A stretch of DNA of 64,000 nucleotides from Echiichthys vipera (taxonomy: Eukaryota; Chordata; Actinopteri; Perciformes; Trachinidae): positions 18,950,499 through 19,014,498 of the forward strand of contig OY829658.1 in the NCBI GenBank assembly GCA_963691815.1. Direction: 5' to 3'. Shown piece by piece: positions 1-12,632 of the stretch (within the stretch, counting starts at the first letter, position 1; each line of letters opens with the position of its first letter). The position numbers were made by a program, and so were the translations under genes. The notes beneath the pieces are model-generated. The model made no database searches. It was not told the origin of the DNA and was given only the letters and a program-made list of their open reading frames with translations.

Positions 1-247
1 CTTCTACTCATGTGCACCCCTGCTGCTACATCCCTCCCTGTCTGAAAGAATTAGATCTATTGTTCCCACATCAATTAACATTGCAAATCTCTTTTCTTGT
101 TCCCTGTAGCCTGGATCCAGCCACATGAATCATTTGTCTCCGTCGCTGCTCATATTTGCTTCTTAACCATGTGATATTTTCTGATTTATTTTACTGGCAT
201 AGCTTTCTTTTGGGGGATTCATCCCTGAATATATATATATATATGTA

Positions 248-304
<57 letters not shown>

Positions 305-1582
305 TGTTCCCAAGCAGGAATAAATGGGTTTTTTACTCATATGGGTACATTAGGCCAAATATTGTTGTGTCCAATTAGAGTGCTTGGCTGCACATTCAAC
401 CTGCAGTCACAGAATTTAGACGGTTTCAGGGTCAGTGAGAAAATACTTTTAAATTAAGGACAATGATTCACCGGTCTGGATTCAGGTGACCTCTCTCCTT
501 TCCTCTCTTATCTTGAATACAACATTTTATCTCATTTCTCCTCTGAAAGTCTCTCTTCCTTCTGCTTTGCCCCTTTGTCTATATTCTTTCCCTTTTTCCC
601 CTTCTCTCCTTTGTGCCTCTCCCTATTCTTCAAATCCTGCCTTTTAACTATTTCCTTCCAGAGATTTCAACACACCATGACTCTTGAGAGCGTGCAACTC
701 AAAACTTTTACCTAAATTGTGAAAAATAGTTTCCAAAATAGGTGTTTTTGGACACTTTCCAGTATATCATCACAGTTTGGCATGATCAAATGGTCTCTAT
801 ACATTTAATACACATCGGAGTCCTCTCTCACTTATGATATAGAAGGGGTTTTATCAGAACACTGGCAATAATAATAGTTCTGCAATATGCAGATCAGATG
901 CCATCCAATCTACTGTGGAATTTAATAGAACTGTGAATTGACATATAGCTCATGAAGAGGAGAGCACTATGCTTCAATCACTATCATACTATGGACACAG
1001 AGTGCGCACACACGCACACACATACACACACACAAGCACGCACACATGCACTTACACACAAAGACTATATGTACCAAGTGACCCGGGGGTGAACTGAAGC
1101 TGATTGCATTCATCAGTCAGTTAACTACATTTTCTATAGGAGAATGACATAGTGATTAATGAAAGATGGAGCGGGAGACTCTGACTTAAATAGAAGACAG
1201 GAGGCATGAAGAGAAAACTATAGACAGAGAAAAAAAGATTGAGACAGGAAAAGACTGTAAGAGGGAGAGTTAGACAAAGATATCTCAGAGAGAAACCAGA
1301 GAGAGAGAAAGATGCAATCATGATGAGGGCAGGTGAGAAGAAAAAGAGATAATCATGCCACTTTCCACTTACGGTGTTAGATGCTGATTGGTTGAATGAC
1401 CTTTGGGCCAACCCTCTCTCAGCGCTATTAGAAACCATATGACTGATAGGGGGGAAAAAATAGTCCAATGAGGGACAAAATAGTTTGGATGAGCAGACAG
1501 TGTTGCTGCTTCCTAATGGCCAATTCAGGATTTCATTTTTTAAACTGCAGGTCAAGACCCAAAATGGGCTGGACTCTGTTAT
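1..1582. other. Intergenic DNA, no gene recognised
   Basis: No supported coding sequence. Pyrimidine-rich DNA lies at about 480-660 and an impure CA-rich stretch at about 1005-1060. An open frame on the minus strand at 1121-1588 shows no domain I recognise and runs through purine-rich sequence, so I treat it as chance. Confidence 0.6.
228..301. repeat. (TA)n microsatellite
   Basis: Alternating TA for roughly 70 bases with two interruptions by TG near 245 and 253. Simple repeat. Confidence 0.97.
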
Positions 1583-1885
1583 CCTCACATGACAGAGGTA
1601 CTAATATCCTTTAATGAGCCTTGGTCCCAGGGTGACAGAAAATATGTACTCATTTTGGACTCACACATGACAGGACTACTAGTATGTTGTAATGAGCCCA
1701 ACTCCCAGGGTAAGAGACTACATTTGCTCAGTTTGGGTCCCCAAATGACATGAGTGCTAATATGCTTTAATGAGCCGGGGAGACAACATTCACTCGATAG
1801 AATCTGGTATCTGATATCATCTAATGAGCCTATAGGTCCCAAGGTGACAGACTGCTCAGTTTGGGTGCCCACATGCTATGTTTAA
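1583..1885. repeat. Minisatellite, 78-bp unit, four copies
   Basis: The anchor TAATGAGCC recurs at 1612, 1690, 1768 and 1822. The first three steps are exactly 78 bases and the last is 54, so the third unit has lost 24 bases. Each unit also carries a diverged TCACATGACA near its start and a CTCAGTTTGGGT-like end. Because 78 is a multiple of three, the minus strand stays open for 95 codons here with a 26-residue periodicity. I see no evidence of a real protein. Confidence 0.9.
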
Positions 1886-3240
1886 ACAAGTCTGGCGCCC
1901 AGGTTTTATGTTTTAACATTGGGAGTGTTCCGCAGCTTTATTCGAGAGTGATTCGTGAATAATGAATGAAAACGCAGACTAAGATTAAATTCCTTAATTA
2001 CAAACAGCCCAAAGTGAGGAAATACAAAATACATCAACGATGTGTATTCCTGTGACAACAAAGCTCATGTCAGAGTGAGGTGTTACAGGAAAGAAATATA
2101 ATATATTTCGTAAGTTAAGAATTAGTTGGGGGGGGGGTTTAGACTAAGAATAAGTAAAGTGAGTGGATGCAAGAATGAAGTGACGTAAATGGGAACCAGA
2201 GTGCTAGGGTTATCTCAACAGTGAGGAGGCAGAGAGTGCACACTGGTCATATATAGTATCCTCACTGTGCTGAACCATTTCTTTCTAAGGAGAAGGGATA
2301 TTTTTGCTCATATTGGCACGTCCTTACTCCATTTGATAGAAATGGCAGTAAATTGTCAATAGACAAAAACGTACGGATTCTTTTTACACGCAGGTTGGTC
2401 ATGCACAGATTTCATGCTTGTCAAATAAAAAATATCAGTAAGTATTTCTCATGAGGATGAAGCCAATTTATGTAACTGAGGCTAGGAATCCTCTCAGTAA
2501 AAATCGAAAAAGCAGCACTTATATTCACACAACCTGTTATTTTGTGGCACATTTTCAGTCCCAATTATTTCTGCCTAAAAAAAAAATGTCAATACATAAA
2601 TGTTCGGCAGATTTTGAATTGAAATCAGTTAGCTGAAACTAGACCAGAGTTCTCATCCATGGCCTTGGGTCAAACAATACGAAAAATAAAAAGTGTTTTC
2701 ATCAACTGAAGGTAGGTCCAAAATGTTGATATGAAATTTATAATCAAATCACGGTGCAAAACGTGATGCTAGGGTAAAGTGTAATGATGTTTAACTTACA
2801 ACATCTGATATGGCATCATTTTCTTGCACTTACGACAAGATAAAAGAACGCAAGGAAGATAAGAGATCCCCAAATGGACAACATCCGGAAGGCAACTGCT
2901 GGTCTGCAAATTAACCACTATACATAGGCACTGTATTAGCCTACTTAATAACAATATTTTATTGTGAATGTTTCTTTGGACTAATTAGCCCATGTACTAG
3001 CATTTACATTATTTGTATTCATCTATGCATTTATGCAGAATAATTTACAATGATTGTAAACAAGTTTCTTTTTATGTTTCTGGTTTCCCATGCATACTCA
3101 TATGATGCATTTCATGCATTTCAGCCAACTGTTTGATTCCCATTATTCCCATGATAATGTGAGTTACATTTGAATTTGGTCTGCAGCTGGAGAGAAATAT
3201 TTTTGAAACGGAAGATCTTTGAGGGACACACAAACAACAC
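1886..3240. other. Intergenic DNA, no gene recognised
   Basis: AT-rich sequence with a run of ten G near 2129. No family recognised. Small open frames here are short and lack motifs. Confidence 0.55.
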
Positions 3241-4630
3241 ACACTGGCTTAATGATAGCAATGCATACATCAGCTACTGTGAGCCTGTGAATATTCTCAT
3301 TTGTCCAGGCCATCGTTATCCCCAAAGCAATTTCAGTCAAAAGCAACTGGACTTGGTTATTTGTCTAGGAAGATGTTTCACCTCTCATCCAAGAGGCTTC
3401 TTCAGTTCATGTACGCATCTGACCAGACTGGGACTGGTCCAACTATCTGATGTGGAGATCAAGGTATTTAACCTTTCACAAGGCCAATGATGTCACTGGA
3501 ACCCTTTGTGCTCCAAGTGCCAACGACCGTCGTTGGAGTGACAGTCGTTGGCGGGAAGTTGGTTTCCACTTCGTTAGTGCTCTACTAGGAACAGGAACCC
3601 CTTTGTGAACAGTTGTTCTTTGAGGTTATATTGTTGAATCTCCTGGGAAGTGATGAAAGGGCAGCATTGTAAATTGGAGATAAGTGGTTTCTCCCCTGTT
3701 TAGGGATGGTTTCTCTACTTTTAAATAGATGGTATCTTTAACTCCTCTTTCAAACCATCTGTCCTCTCTGTCCAGGACGTGGACATTGTTGTCATCAAAT
3801 GAGTGGGCTTTTTCCTTGAGATGTAAGTGGACAGCAAAGTCCAGGCCTGAGGAGTAAGCTCTCCTGTGTTGGGCCATGCGTTTATGCAGTGGTTGTTTTG
3901 TTTCTCCAATGTAGAGATCTTTGCATTCCTCGTTGCATTGGACAGCAAAATCCAGATTGCTTTTGTGGGTGTGTGGTGTTCTGTCCTTGGGATGTACTAG
4001 TCTCTGTGAGTGTGTTACTGGGTTTGAAATACACTGGGATGCAGTGTTTGTTGAAGAGCCTCATGAGTTTCTCTGATACCCCAGCCACATACGAAATGAC
4101 TATGTTGTTTCTTTTGTTTTCTTTTTCTTTTTTAACCACTTTGGTTTTCTTTCTGGAAGCAGCTGCCATTTTCACAAAGGTCCAGCTGGCGTAACCATAA
4201 GTTGTGAGGGCGCCTCTCAGGTGCTTGCGTTCTTCCCCTTGGGCCTGTGAGCTGGTGGGTACGTTATCAGCTCTGTGTTGCAGTGTTCTGAAAACTCCAA
4301 GCTTGTGTTCCAGGGTGTGGTGGGAGTCAAACAGTAGATATTGATCTGTGTGAGTGGGTTTTCTGTTTACCCCAATGTGGAGGCTCCTGTCATTCTCCAT
4401 CCAACTGTTGTGCTTGACTTCTTCTCGGGTGAACTTGATGTTTTTGTCTACTGAGTTTATATGTTCTTTGGATTTGATTTTAACCCATGTGTCGTCTGCA
4501 TATCTGAACCAATGGCTCAGTGTTATTCCTTTGAAGGAGTTCAAAGCCTTCTCCTCTACCTCCTCCATTTATAGATTTGCCACAATAGGGGCCAAGGCAC
4601 AGCAGTGTTTTTGTCTGTAAAATGATGCAG
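3240..4630 (-). mobile_element. Penelope-like retroelement, 5'-truncated and decayed
   Basis: Read on the minus strand, the block holds the C-terminal part of a reverse transcriptase, then a GIY-YIG type endonuclease, then non-coding 3' sequence (about 3240-3620). That domain order is diagnostic of Penelope-like elements. The right end near 4630 is a 5' truncation inside the reverse transcriptase. The left limit is judged by similarity to the usual 3' tail of fish copies and is soft. The 3' region includes repeated CGTTGG-type inverted sequence near 3520-3555. Clade (Neptune or Poseidon type) is not settled. Confidence 0.85.
3640..4622 (-). pseudogene. Penelope-like RT/GIY-YIG polyprotein remnant
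   Basis: The parent protein copies RNA into DNA and cuts target DNA. The visible reverse transcriptase part starts with the segment APIVANL, followed by an in-frame TAA at 4569-4571 where fish relatives have Tyr, then MEEVEEKAL and the catalytic box FRYADDTW near 4500. The fingers and earlier palm motifs are missing. Near 4010-4030 a frameshift precedes the endonuclease, which reads on to DLYIGETKQPLHKRMAQHRR (about 3860-3925), the GIY-YIG core with its basic helix. A later WFERGVKDTIYLKVEKPSLN segment supplies the expected Glu and Asn. Stop codon, frameshift and truncation make it non-functional. The ATG at 4568 is a by-product of the stop upstream, not a real start. Confidence 0.88.
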
Positions 4631-5579
4631 CTACTGTGGAGACTTACTGTAGACAACCAACTCTGATCAAGCTAGGAGATAAAAAAAAATGGCAAGATTG
4701 GCAGAATTTATACTAAATTATAAGCATCACAATGTATGCTTTGCCTATCATATTAACATGGGGACACAGCGTTGATAGTTTAAAAGGTCAGTGACTAAAT
4801 ATTTGTTTGAGCAAAATTCAACATAAATGTCAGTGTCTACAAACACTAATAATAATAATAATAGAAAATTGTATACAATATCAGTAATCTAGTACTATTA
4901 AGTTCTTGGAATAATGGATTAATTAAAATTAAAAAAGAGAAGAGGCAACAGAAGCAAAGACACTAGCCAAGCCCATGTCCTTAAAAAGTCTTACAACAGC
5001 CAACAATTATCTGGTGACCCCTGGAGGGTCCAGTCTATTTGAAACCACTGATTCCAACCTATATGCTTCCATTTTATATGACGGTACATTACATTGAAGT
5101 ACAACTTGTAGAAAGGGTCACACAATGTTAATGTGAAAGAGCGGGAATATTGTGCTTCATGCATTCCATGCACTCCATGCACACTCTCAGGTAAGCACAC
5201 TCACACACACCTTGCCAAAGGAGAAGAAAGATGAAATATGGATGCAATATTAAACTTTCAACATTTTGGACAAGAGACGATTTGCTTTTGCTTTTTCCTC
5301 TTTTTGTCACTGTCATAACACAACAAGTAGAATTCACCTTTTACATTACCAAATCCCTACAATGCCATCACCCTTTTCGACTTACTATTTCTCACTTTGT
5401 TTCGAACAAATTGAACTTCTCTCTCCTTTGCTCTAAAGCATTTTCTAAGGCTACATCCACACTACTAAAATATCTCCACCCACACAAGTGTTTAAGCTCC
5501 ATATCAGAAATAATCTCTGTCCATATTAACGCGCGTGGAAATGCACCTCATGTGAGCATTCACGTATGCATGCCATTGC
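4631..5579. other. Intergenic DNA, no gene recognised
   Basis: AT-rich DNA with a short (AAT)n run near 4849-4862. No motif-bearing reading frame. Confidence 0.55.
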
Positions 5580-6854
5580 CATTGAAATTTTTTTTTCTAC
5601 ATTTCTGAAAATTAATAAAAAAATGAAAAACTAGAATAGAGTTGGAAAGTGATGTGTCCCTTTAGATTAACCATTATAAACATTCTCAGATATAACCAAT
5701 CACCTTCCAGATTACACACCAAGTTAATTGGCCTCCACCTGACATGAACTGTGGTGACTTTAATTACTTCAGAATAAAATCAGCTGTTCCTTGAGGATTC
5801 CAGTCCTAGTAGTTAATGGTAACAAATAATTCACCATGGTTGGAAAGATACTTTTAAAAGAGCTCTGGGATAAAGCTGTGGATAGGCACAAGTTAGGAGA
5901 AGGATATTAAAATATTTCAAAGGCTTTAACTGTCCGTCTGAGTACCGTTCAGAGTATTGTCCAGAAGTGGAAGGTATATGGCACCCCCCAGACCTGGCCT
6001 AGATCAGGGCGCCCCTCCAAACTGGATGACCTGGCCAGGAAAAGATTGATCAGAGAAGCTACCAAGAGGCCCATGGTGACCTTGAAGGAGTTACAATTCT
6101 TAATGGCAGAGGTCGATCTGTGCATGTGACAACAATTTCACAAGTTCTACATGTATGGCAGGGTAGAAATAAAGAAGCCTCTAAAATGTGGCAAAAGGTT
6201 ATATGGTCAGATGAGTCCAAAATTGAACTTTTTGGGCTGAACTCCAGGTGCTATGTTTGGCGGAAACCAACACAGCACACCACCCGAAACACACCATACC
6301 TACAGTGAAGCATGATGGTGGCAGCATTATGTTGTGGGCTTGTTTCTCTTCAGCAGGGACTGGGCAATCGGTCAGGATTGAAGGGAAAATGGATGCTGCC
6401 AAGTACATCAAAAATTTTTAGGAAAACCTGCAGCCCTCTGCTAGAAACTTGAAAATGGGCAGGTGGTTCACCTTCCAGCATGACAACGACCCAAAACACA
6501 CCGCCATAAAAACAACACAGTGGCTAAAGGACAGGAAGGTGAATGTCTTAGAAAGGCCTAGTCAGAGCCCTGACATGAATCCTACAGAACATCTGTGGAT
6601 GGACTTGAAGAGTGCAGTCCATCACCGCTCACCACATAATTTGACAGTTCTGCAAAGAAGAATGGGGAAATATTTCCAAATCTAGGTGCACAAAGCTGGT
6701 AGAAACAAATCCAAACTGAGTCTGATGACTGTAATCAAACAAAAGGTGCCTCCACAAAGTATTACATCTGGGGATTGATCACTTTTCCAACCCTGCCATT
6801 CTAGTTTTTAATTTTTTATGAATTTTCTGAAATTGTGAAAAAAATAATTAACTG
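5580..6854 (+). mobile_element. Tc1/mariner-type DNA transposon, decayed copy
   Basis: Terminal inverted repeats are visible. AAAAACTAGAAT then GTTGGAAAG on the left (about 5626-5652) match the complement of CTTTTCCAAC then ATTCTAGTTTTT on the right (about 6783-6811). Similarity continues outward through TTTCTGAAAATT on the left and its counterpart on the right. Between them lies a damaged Tc1 transposase. The outer ends are estimated; no clear TA target duplication was fixed. Overall length of about 1.3 kb is short for a Tc1 element (about 1.6 kb), in line with internal deletion. Confidence 0.88.
5836..6684 (+). pseudogene. Tc1-like transposase pseudogene
   Basis: A Tc1 transposase binds the inverted repeats and moves the element by cut-and-paste. 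The remnant starts with MVGKILLKELWDKAVD, hits a stop at about codon 25, then continues through a paired helix-turn-helix region with the linker box RSGRPSKL near 6004-6027. The DDE catalytic core follows in pieces: WSDESKIELFG (first Asp, about 6207-6239), HDNDPKHTA (second Asp, about 6478-6504) and SPDMNPTEHLW (about 6568-6600, with the Glu that ends the triad in Tc1 proteins). Roughly 30 residues between the DNA-binding part and the first Asp appear deleted, and further stops fall near 6306 and 6418. It cannot make a full protein. Confidence 0.9.
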
Positions 6855-7429
6855 GAATGTTGTAAGGCAAAATGTGTAAATCACACAGGAAAAATATATG
6901 TTTTTATGTATTATCATTCCAGGCTGTAAGTCACTATTTCAAAAGGGTATCATGACTTTCTATCATTCATCTCAGGGTGATGATTTTTTTGTACCTAGAG
7001 GCAAACACACACAGATCTTAAGGACAAAGTTGATTAAGCTCAATTTCACCAATCAATTTTGACCATGTCAAACAATCCTGTTTTGCTGCACAATCTAAGT
7101 CTACTGCAATCAATAACTTTGTTTTTTCATTGTTTACAGAAAATACAATTTTATTTACAATTTATTACTGCTACACATCAAAATCTGCATCTGTATACAT
7201 CAAACTTATATAACTTGATCAAATCTGGCAAATCTTTTTTCCAAGGCATCACTAACATTTCTTTATCTGAAAGAAAATATTTAATTATATTGTATTGGTG
7301 TCACAAGAGGGCAGGGCTAAATTATTCCAAACTATCTGAATTGAAACTCTCTTCAGAGGCAGTACAATATACACTGCAGAGATTTTTACAGATTTACAGT
7401 CATTTTCATCCAAAGCAAGGCCACACTGG
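6855..7429. other. Intergenic DNA, no gene recognised
   Basis: AT-rich sequence between two Tc1-like remnants. No recognised motif. Confidence 0.5.
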
Positions 7430-7860
7430 CCCCTCACCACATGAGAGGTCAATGCAACAGGGCATTAAGCCTGCAGTCAAATAAAGTGGTGGGAAAATGG
7501 ATGTTTTGCCTTTTGAGGAACTGATGACTGGCAGGGGATGAACTGTGCACTGACCAAAGGAAAGTACCACTCTATTCTTCAGTTGAACGCAATTCCCTTC
7601 AGACTTAAAGTGGTGTGCATAAGGATTCATTTTTCCAGCAGAACAATGGTCCCAAACATGCAGTGACGCAGTACCAAATCTGTTTGAAGTCCGGGGAAGA
7701 GCAAAGAGTGCTGACATACATGACTTTCCCTTCAGTCACCATACATCAGCCTCACCAAACATCTTTGGGAATATTTTAAAAGGCAAAAAGGTGAAAGCTA
7801 CTGTAACATCACAAGACTCTCACTGAGATGTGCTTGGTGAGACTGCTTGAATACTGTGAA
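7430..7860 (+). pseudogene. Second Tc1-like transposase remnant
   Basis: From about 7622 the plus strand reads DSFFQQNNGPKHAVTQYQIC, clearly related to the FQQDNDPKHT box of Tc1-like transposases but with Asp replaced by Asn. After a frameshift it continues SLQSPYISLTKHLWEYFKRQ (about 7728-7787), matching the SPDLNPIEHLWEYLKR box with the catalytic region altered. Upstream (7460-7600) similarity is weak and broken by stops. Terminal repeats were not found. It belongs to a different family from the neighbour at 5.6-6.9 kb, since the boxes differ. Long dead. Confidence 0.8.
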
Positions 7861-8608
7861 ATCTCCTATTTTTTTCAAAAACTTGTAGAATTCTTGCCTG
7901 TCAGACACTGAAATTAGTTACTAAGAATCTATATAACTTTATATGAGAAATGTCTGCTTAAAGCAATTCTTTACACAGTGGATTCTGACTTTTGTACAGT
8001 GATATTTACAAAATCTAATCATGCAGTAAAGTAAAAAAGCATTGATGACTTAAAAATGAAACTGTAGGCAATACATAAACATCAAAAGGGTCTATTCATG
8101 TCTTCATTTTGCAAAGCAGTGTGCAGTGTGAATGAATACTTCACATACAGAATGAATTAGGCTTATTAGCCTATCGAGAATCGATGACAAGAATGTCATT
8201 TCCAAGATAATTGAACTTTGACACTGCCATGAATTCAGTGTGACCCTATTCAAAGCCTGGCTTCATCTGTTCAATGCATGTGTCCTTCCTTGTCTATTAT
8301 ATCTATGTAGAGCTATACAGGACTTTACAGAATCTGCACTCATCTGTGAATCAGCATTCAAGTCCATTCTCAGCTGTCCTCATAATGATACACCACTCGA
8401 CACCTCACTGCCGTGCTTTTAATGAGACACACAGACACCGGTTTGGAGACTCTCAACATAGTAAGTACCTGATGCATCTTAACCTGTGGAGACCCATTAG
8501 AGTTCGGTTGCAAAGTCTGCATGTCTGAGCATGACACACACACAAAAACATTCAGACAGTTTGATATGAATCCTGCGCAGATACCAAGGCTTCTTGACAT
8601 GACCAATA
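7861..8608. other. Intergenic DNA, no gene recognised
   Basis: No recognised domain or repeat. Two short overlapping plus-strand frames near 8240-8528 lack motifs. Confidence 0.5.
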
Positions 8609-9156
8609 CAGGGTTTCCTTTATGTACATGGCCCGCCGCTGCTTCAGAATTTTATGAAATGTAATGAAGCTGCAATTACAAGACTCTTTACTTTCACACA
8701 GAAAAGCATTTTTTTCTGAGCTTTCGCACCATGAGTAAAGAAATCAACCAATCACTTTGTGTTATCTACTTATGAGGATTATAAGACAACATTAAAGAGG
8801 TCTTCTACTAAACATACTCATACATCTGTGGATCAGAAGGAAAACTATTTGACTCCTTCAACCTTGACAAAAGGCAGCGCAGATAGCTCCACTTCTTCCT
8901 TCTTAAGTTTTACAATAAAAGCACTAAGTGAATCATGTTACTGATACCATTCATAATGTTAATAAATGTTGTAAAATAATTGCTATTTAAATAAACTAAG
9001 TATTAAAAGATTCCTGATTCCTAACTTTATTCTGAGAGCAGGTTTACTATGCATGCAGCTCACAGTTTTTCCTTTCTCCCCGTGGGGAAGGACGGGCTGG
9101 GGACAGGGGTTGTTGGCCTGTCCCTGCTGGCGAAAAAAATCCTAGAGGAAACACTG
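8609..9156. mobile_element. Short non-autonomous TIR element (hAT-like ends)
   Basis: The left end CAGGGTTTCCTTTA and the right end, whose complement is CAGTGTTTCCTCTA, are inverted copies of the CAGTGTTTCCCC-type terminus common in fish hAT-like repeats. The right end is preceded by GC-rich sequence (9080-9130) unlike the surrounding DNA. No transposase is seen between the ends. I could not find a convincing 8-bp target duplication (GACCAATA against CAATATAT), so the two ends could belong to different insertions. Confidence 0.5.
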
Positions 9157-11174
9157 CAATATATTCACAAACTCACTCACACACACACACCCATAAATAA
9201 ATAAATGCAGAAAAGAACACTAGAGCATTGGGACTGATTTACCGAGTGTCTCCCATGTGACATGCTCGTCAGCGATGCAAGGTACCATTTTACATGTAAA
9301 TTGCTCACACATATGCTCAACATGGCCACATACAGTATAACAAGCCTATTCCACATGACAGACTTGTAAAGGTTACTCCACATTCAGTCTCATAATTTTC
9401 CATATGTGGGCCGCAGGTCTAAACACACGTCAATCTGCAAACTTGTGGGTTTTCATGTTTTAGTCATGCCACAGTCCTCGTGGAATAACATTAACAGTTT
9501 GAAACGGATGAATCATTTCAAATATGTCTGTGCATATTTTCAGTGGGTGTATCATGTCAAAAGTGCATATGTATGTTTGCTACTGGACCCGGAGAATATG
9601 TCACATGTAATATAGACCAACCAAAATGTTTTTCACAAGCTATTGAGAATAAATGTAGATAGAAAGATGATGTAAAGAGATAGTAGAGGAGTTTGAATCA
9701 ATTTATTCAAGTCAATCAACAAAAAAAAATTTATAATCAATAAATCAGTCACTGATAAAGCACAAATGCCAAATATTTGCTGGTTCCACCTCCTTCCATG
9801 TTAGAATTGCCAGTTTATCCTTGGCTTTATATCATAGTAAATTGAATATCTTTGTGTTTTGTTTAGCCATTTGAAGATGTCACCTAAGCTTATGATATAT
9901 TATAGTCTAAATGATCAACAAAATGAAGAAAGACAATATATAGAGAATATAACATAATAAAAAGAATCGTAATGTTCAGCTTTCAGATGGAAGGAATTGA
10001 AAAAATGCGCTATACTGCAGAATTCATCACATTAATTGTTAACATGGCTGTATGTGCATGTTTATCCATATACACTGTGAACTATGATTTCTTGATTTGA
10101 CCCAAAGCAATTTATAATTCACATGATGATGTCTAAAGAGGATATGATGCCTGAGGGGTTTTATTTTTTTTAACAGGATGACCCGAGACTTTGATCTAAT
10201 ATTGATAGAACTTATGATTATGTTCTTTTGGAAAGGTTCCAGACATTATTTAGGGCTGTGGGATCGGCTTTCTGACACTTGAAACAACACACTTAATTAG
10301 GCATCAACAAAAACTTCAAGATGTCCCATGGTACTTACTGCACTCTATGTTCTCTTGCATGTGTATAATCTACAGTGACATTTACATTATTCACTCATGT
10401 TTGATTCATTTTCTGGCACGCTGTAGGGGAGACAGTAGGGATGCTACTGAATTTTATCTTATGTCCTATGTGAATGAATGAGTCATGACATTTGCCAATG
10501 GTAATGATGCTGTTAGTCAACATTACAATAAATAGATGGTGACACTGTTAATGCCAAGTAATTAAAATGAATGGACATGATGATAATAATGTATTTTATT
10601 ATTCTAAGCTGGTGTGGATTTACACACGTACCAAAGAGTGTCCGTACATTGTGGAAGGGGAAACTATTATAAAGAAACTATTACATTCTGTTTGGGTGCA
10701 TCAAATCCAAAGCCAGACTGAAAAGAAATCACGAAATAAACAATGCCAGCACAACAGTGACAGTGTTTTCCCCAAACGCTGCTCTCCTGCAGTCCTGATA
10801 GAACCTGTAACAACATGGCTTAACACATAACCAAGAGAAAATGGCCTATTTTTTTTTTATCAAATTACTGTCTACTTTAGCATACCAAATGATGATGTTT
10901 TATTCAGCTAAACGATGCATCTTACACAGGTAAACTGTAATAAGGTCAGTGTTGCACATATTTCTTTTGAATTTAGAACAAACCCAGTAATCTGCAATTT
11001 AAACACAGACCGTATTGCTGTGCTCTGTTTTAGCTTTGTTTTTGCCAAACATTATGATCATGCTGGCAGATGCACAAACACACGCAGGCGCACAAATGTA
11101 GACTTTCACAGTAACACAACCGGCTGGACACAATCAGTCCTCAGTCAGCGCTCCATAAAATAAATAGTGAGTCC

Positions 11175-11177
<3 letters not shown>
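9157..11177. other. Intergenic DNA, no gene recognised
   Basis: AT-rich, with short CA (about 9170-9191) and poly-A runs. No motif-bearing reading frame and no repeat family recognised. Confidence 0.5.

Positions 11178-11223
<46 letters not shown>
11178..11223. repeat. (TG)n microsatellite
   Basis: About 23 uninterrupted TG units. Confidence 0.98.
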
Positions 11224-11947
<724 letters not shown>

Positions 11948-12242
11948 AAGCATATTACTAAGCTACCAGTTTATCAATTACAGTTTCTGCTGCATCATCA
12001 AAAATAGTCTGGAATGGTTTCTTTGTCCTTTCACCGTAGGTGTGTGTGTATATTTGCAGCTGAGCATCACCTCATACTTTCTTATTTACTACTTGTGGTG
12101 TCTGTGAAGTTAAGTGAACATTTACTGATAGAGAACAAACCATGAAAAAATACTGCTCAGGAAAGTTAGGCCACACACAACACACATTAGCACATGCTTA
12201 TATGGAGTTACATACACTGGAGATCAAAATTAGAGAACAAAT
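11948..12242. other. Intergenic spacer
   Basis: No gene. The segment ACTGGAGATCAAAATTAG at about 12218-12235 resembles the outer end of fish Tc1-like elements and may belong to the element that follows. Confidence 0.4.
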
Positions 12243-12632
12243 TATACTTGATTTATTCTGAAATTATGTTATCCCTTTGGCCCTTCTTCTGGACAACCTG
12301 CTGTCGCAGGGTTTCAGTCACCTTAGAGCTGCTTCCCATCTTGCAAATAACCTGGAGAGCTGCCAGATAAATAGGGTGTGTCAAACAAGTAAGTAAATTA
12401 TGACCAGGTTCCAGATTGACACCAATAACTGGGAGGTATCTGAAAGTGTTTTTTAATTTTTCTCACTGTTTTTTTTTTTTACAAAGCAAAGGTTTTTTTG
12501 TTGAAGTGTCTTGCTTATTTAAAAAAAAAAAAAAAAAAAAGCTAGTACAGCAGTGGTATAGCCTCAGCAGAAATGATATCAAATTCTGAACAATAAAAAA
12601 GAACAATATTTCAGAATAAACCAAGTATTAAT
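12243..12632 (-). mobile_element. Deleted Tc1-like element keeping its 5' part
   Basis: Inverted repeats flank the block: ATACTTGATTTATTCTGAAA on the left and the complement of TTTCAGAATAAACCAAGTAT on the right, with one mismatch in 20. On the minus strand an ATG at 12339 opens MGSSSKVTETLRQQVVQKKG, which resembles the N-terminus of Tc1-like transposases, but only about 30 codons separate it from the left repeat. This suggests a derivative that kept its 5' region and the start of the gene and lost the rest. The family assignment is tentative. Confidence 0.5.

Noticed and set aside
1121..1588. 155-codon minus-strand frame
   Set aside because: Low-complexity Phe/Ser/Leu content from purine-rich plus-strand DNA and no recognised motif.
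1583..1885. CRISPR-like reading of the 78-bp tandem array
   Set aside because: Units are contiguous and similar throughout, with no alternating repeat and unique spacer; the window is vertebrate.
3361..3410. Hammerhead-ribozyme-like core (GGATGAGAGGTGAAAC on the minus strand) in the Penelope 3' region
   Set aside because: Penelope-like elements can carry hammerheads, but the core here lacks the invariant CU before GAUGA and has almost no stem II. It is a conserved piece of the element's 3' sequence, not a supported ribozyme.
3889..4620. Plus-strand frames over the Penelope remnant
   Set aside because: Antisense shadows of the reverse transcriptase and endonuclease.
8609..9156. Firm hAT call for this element
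   Set aside because: No clear 8-bp target duplication; kept only as a tentative TIR element.
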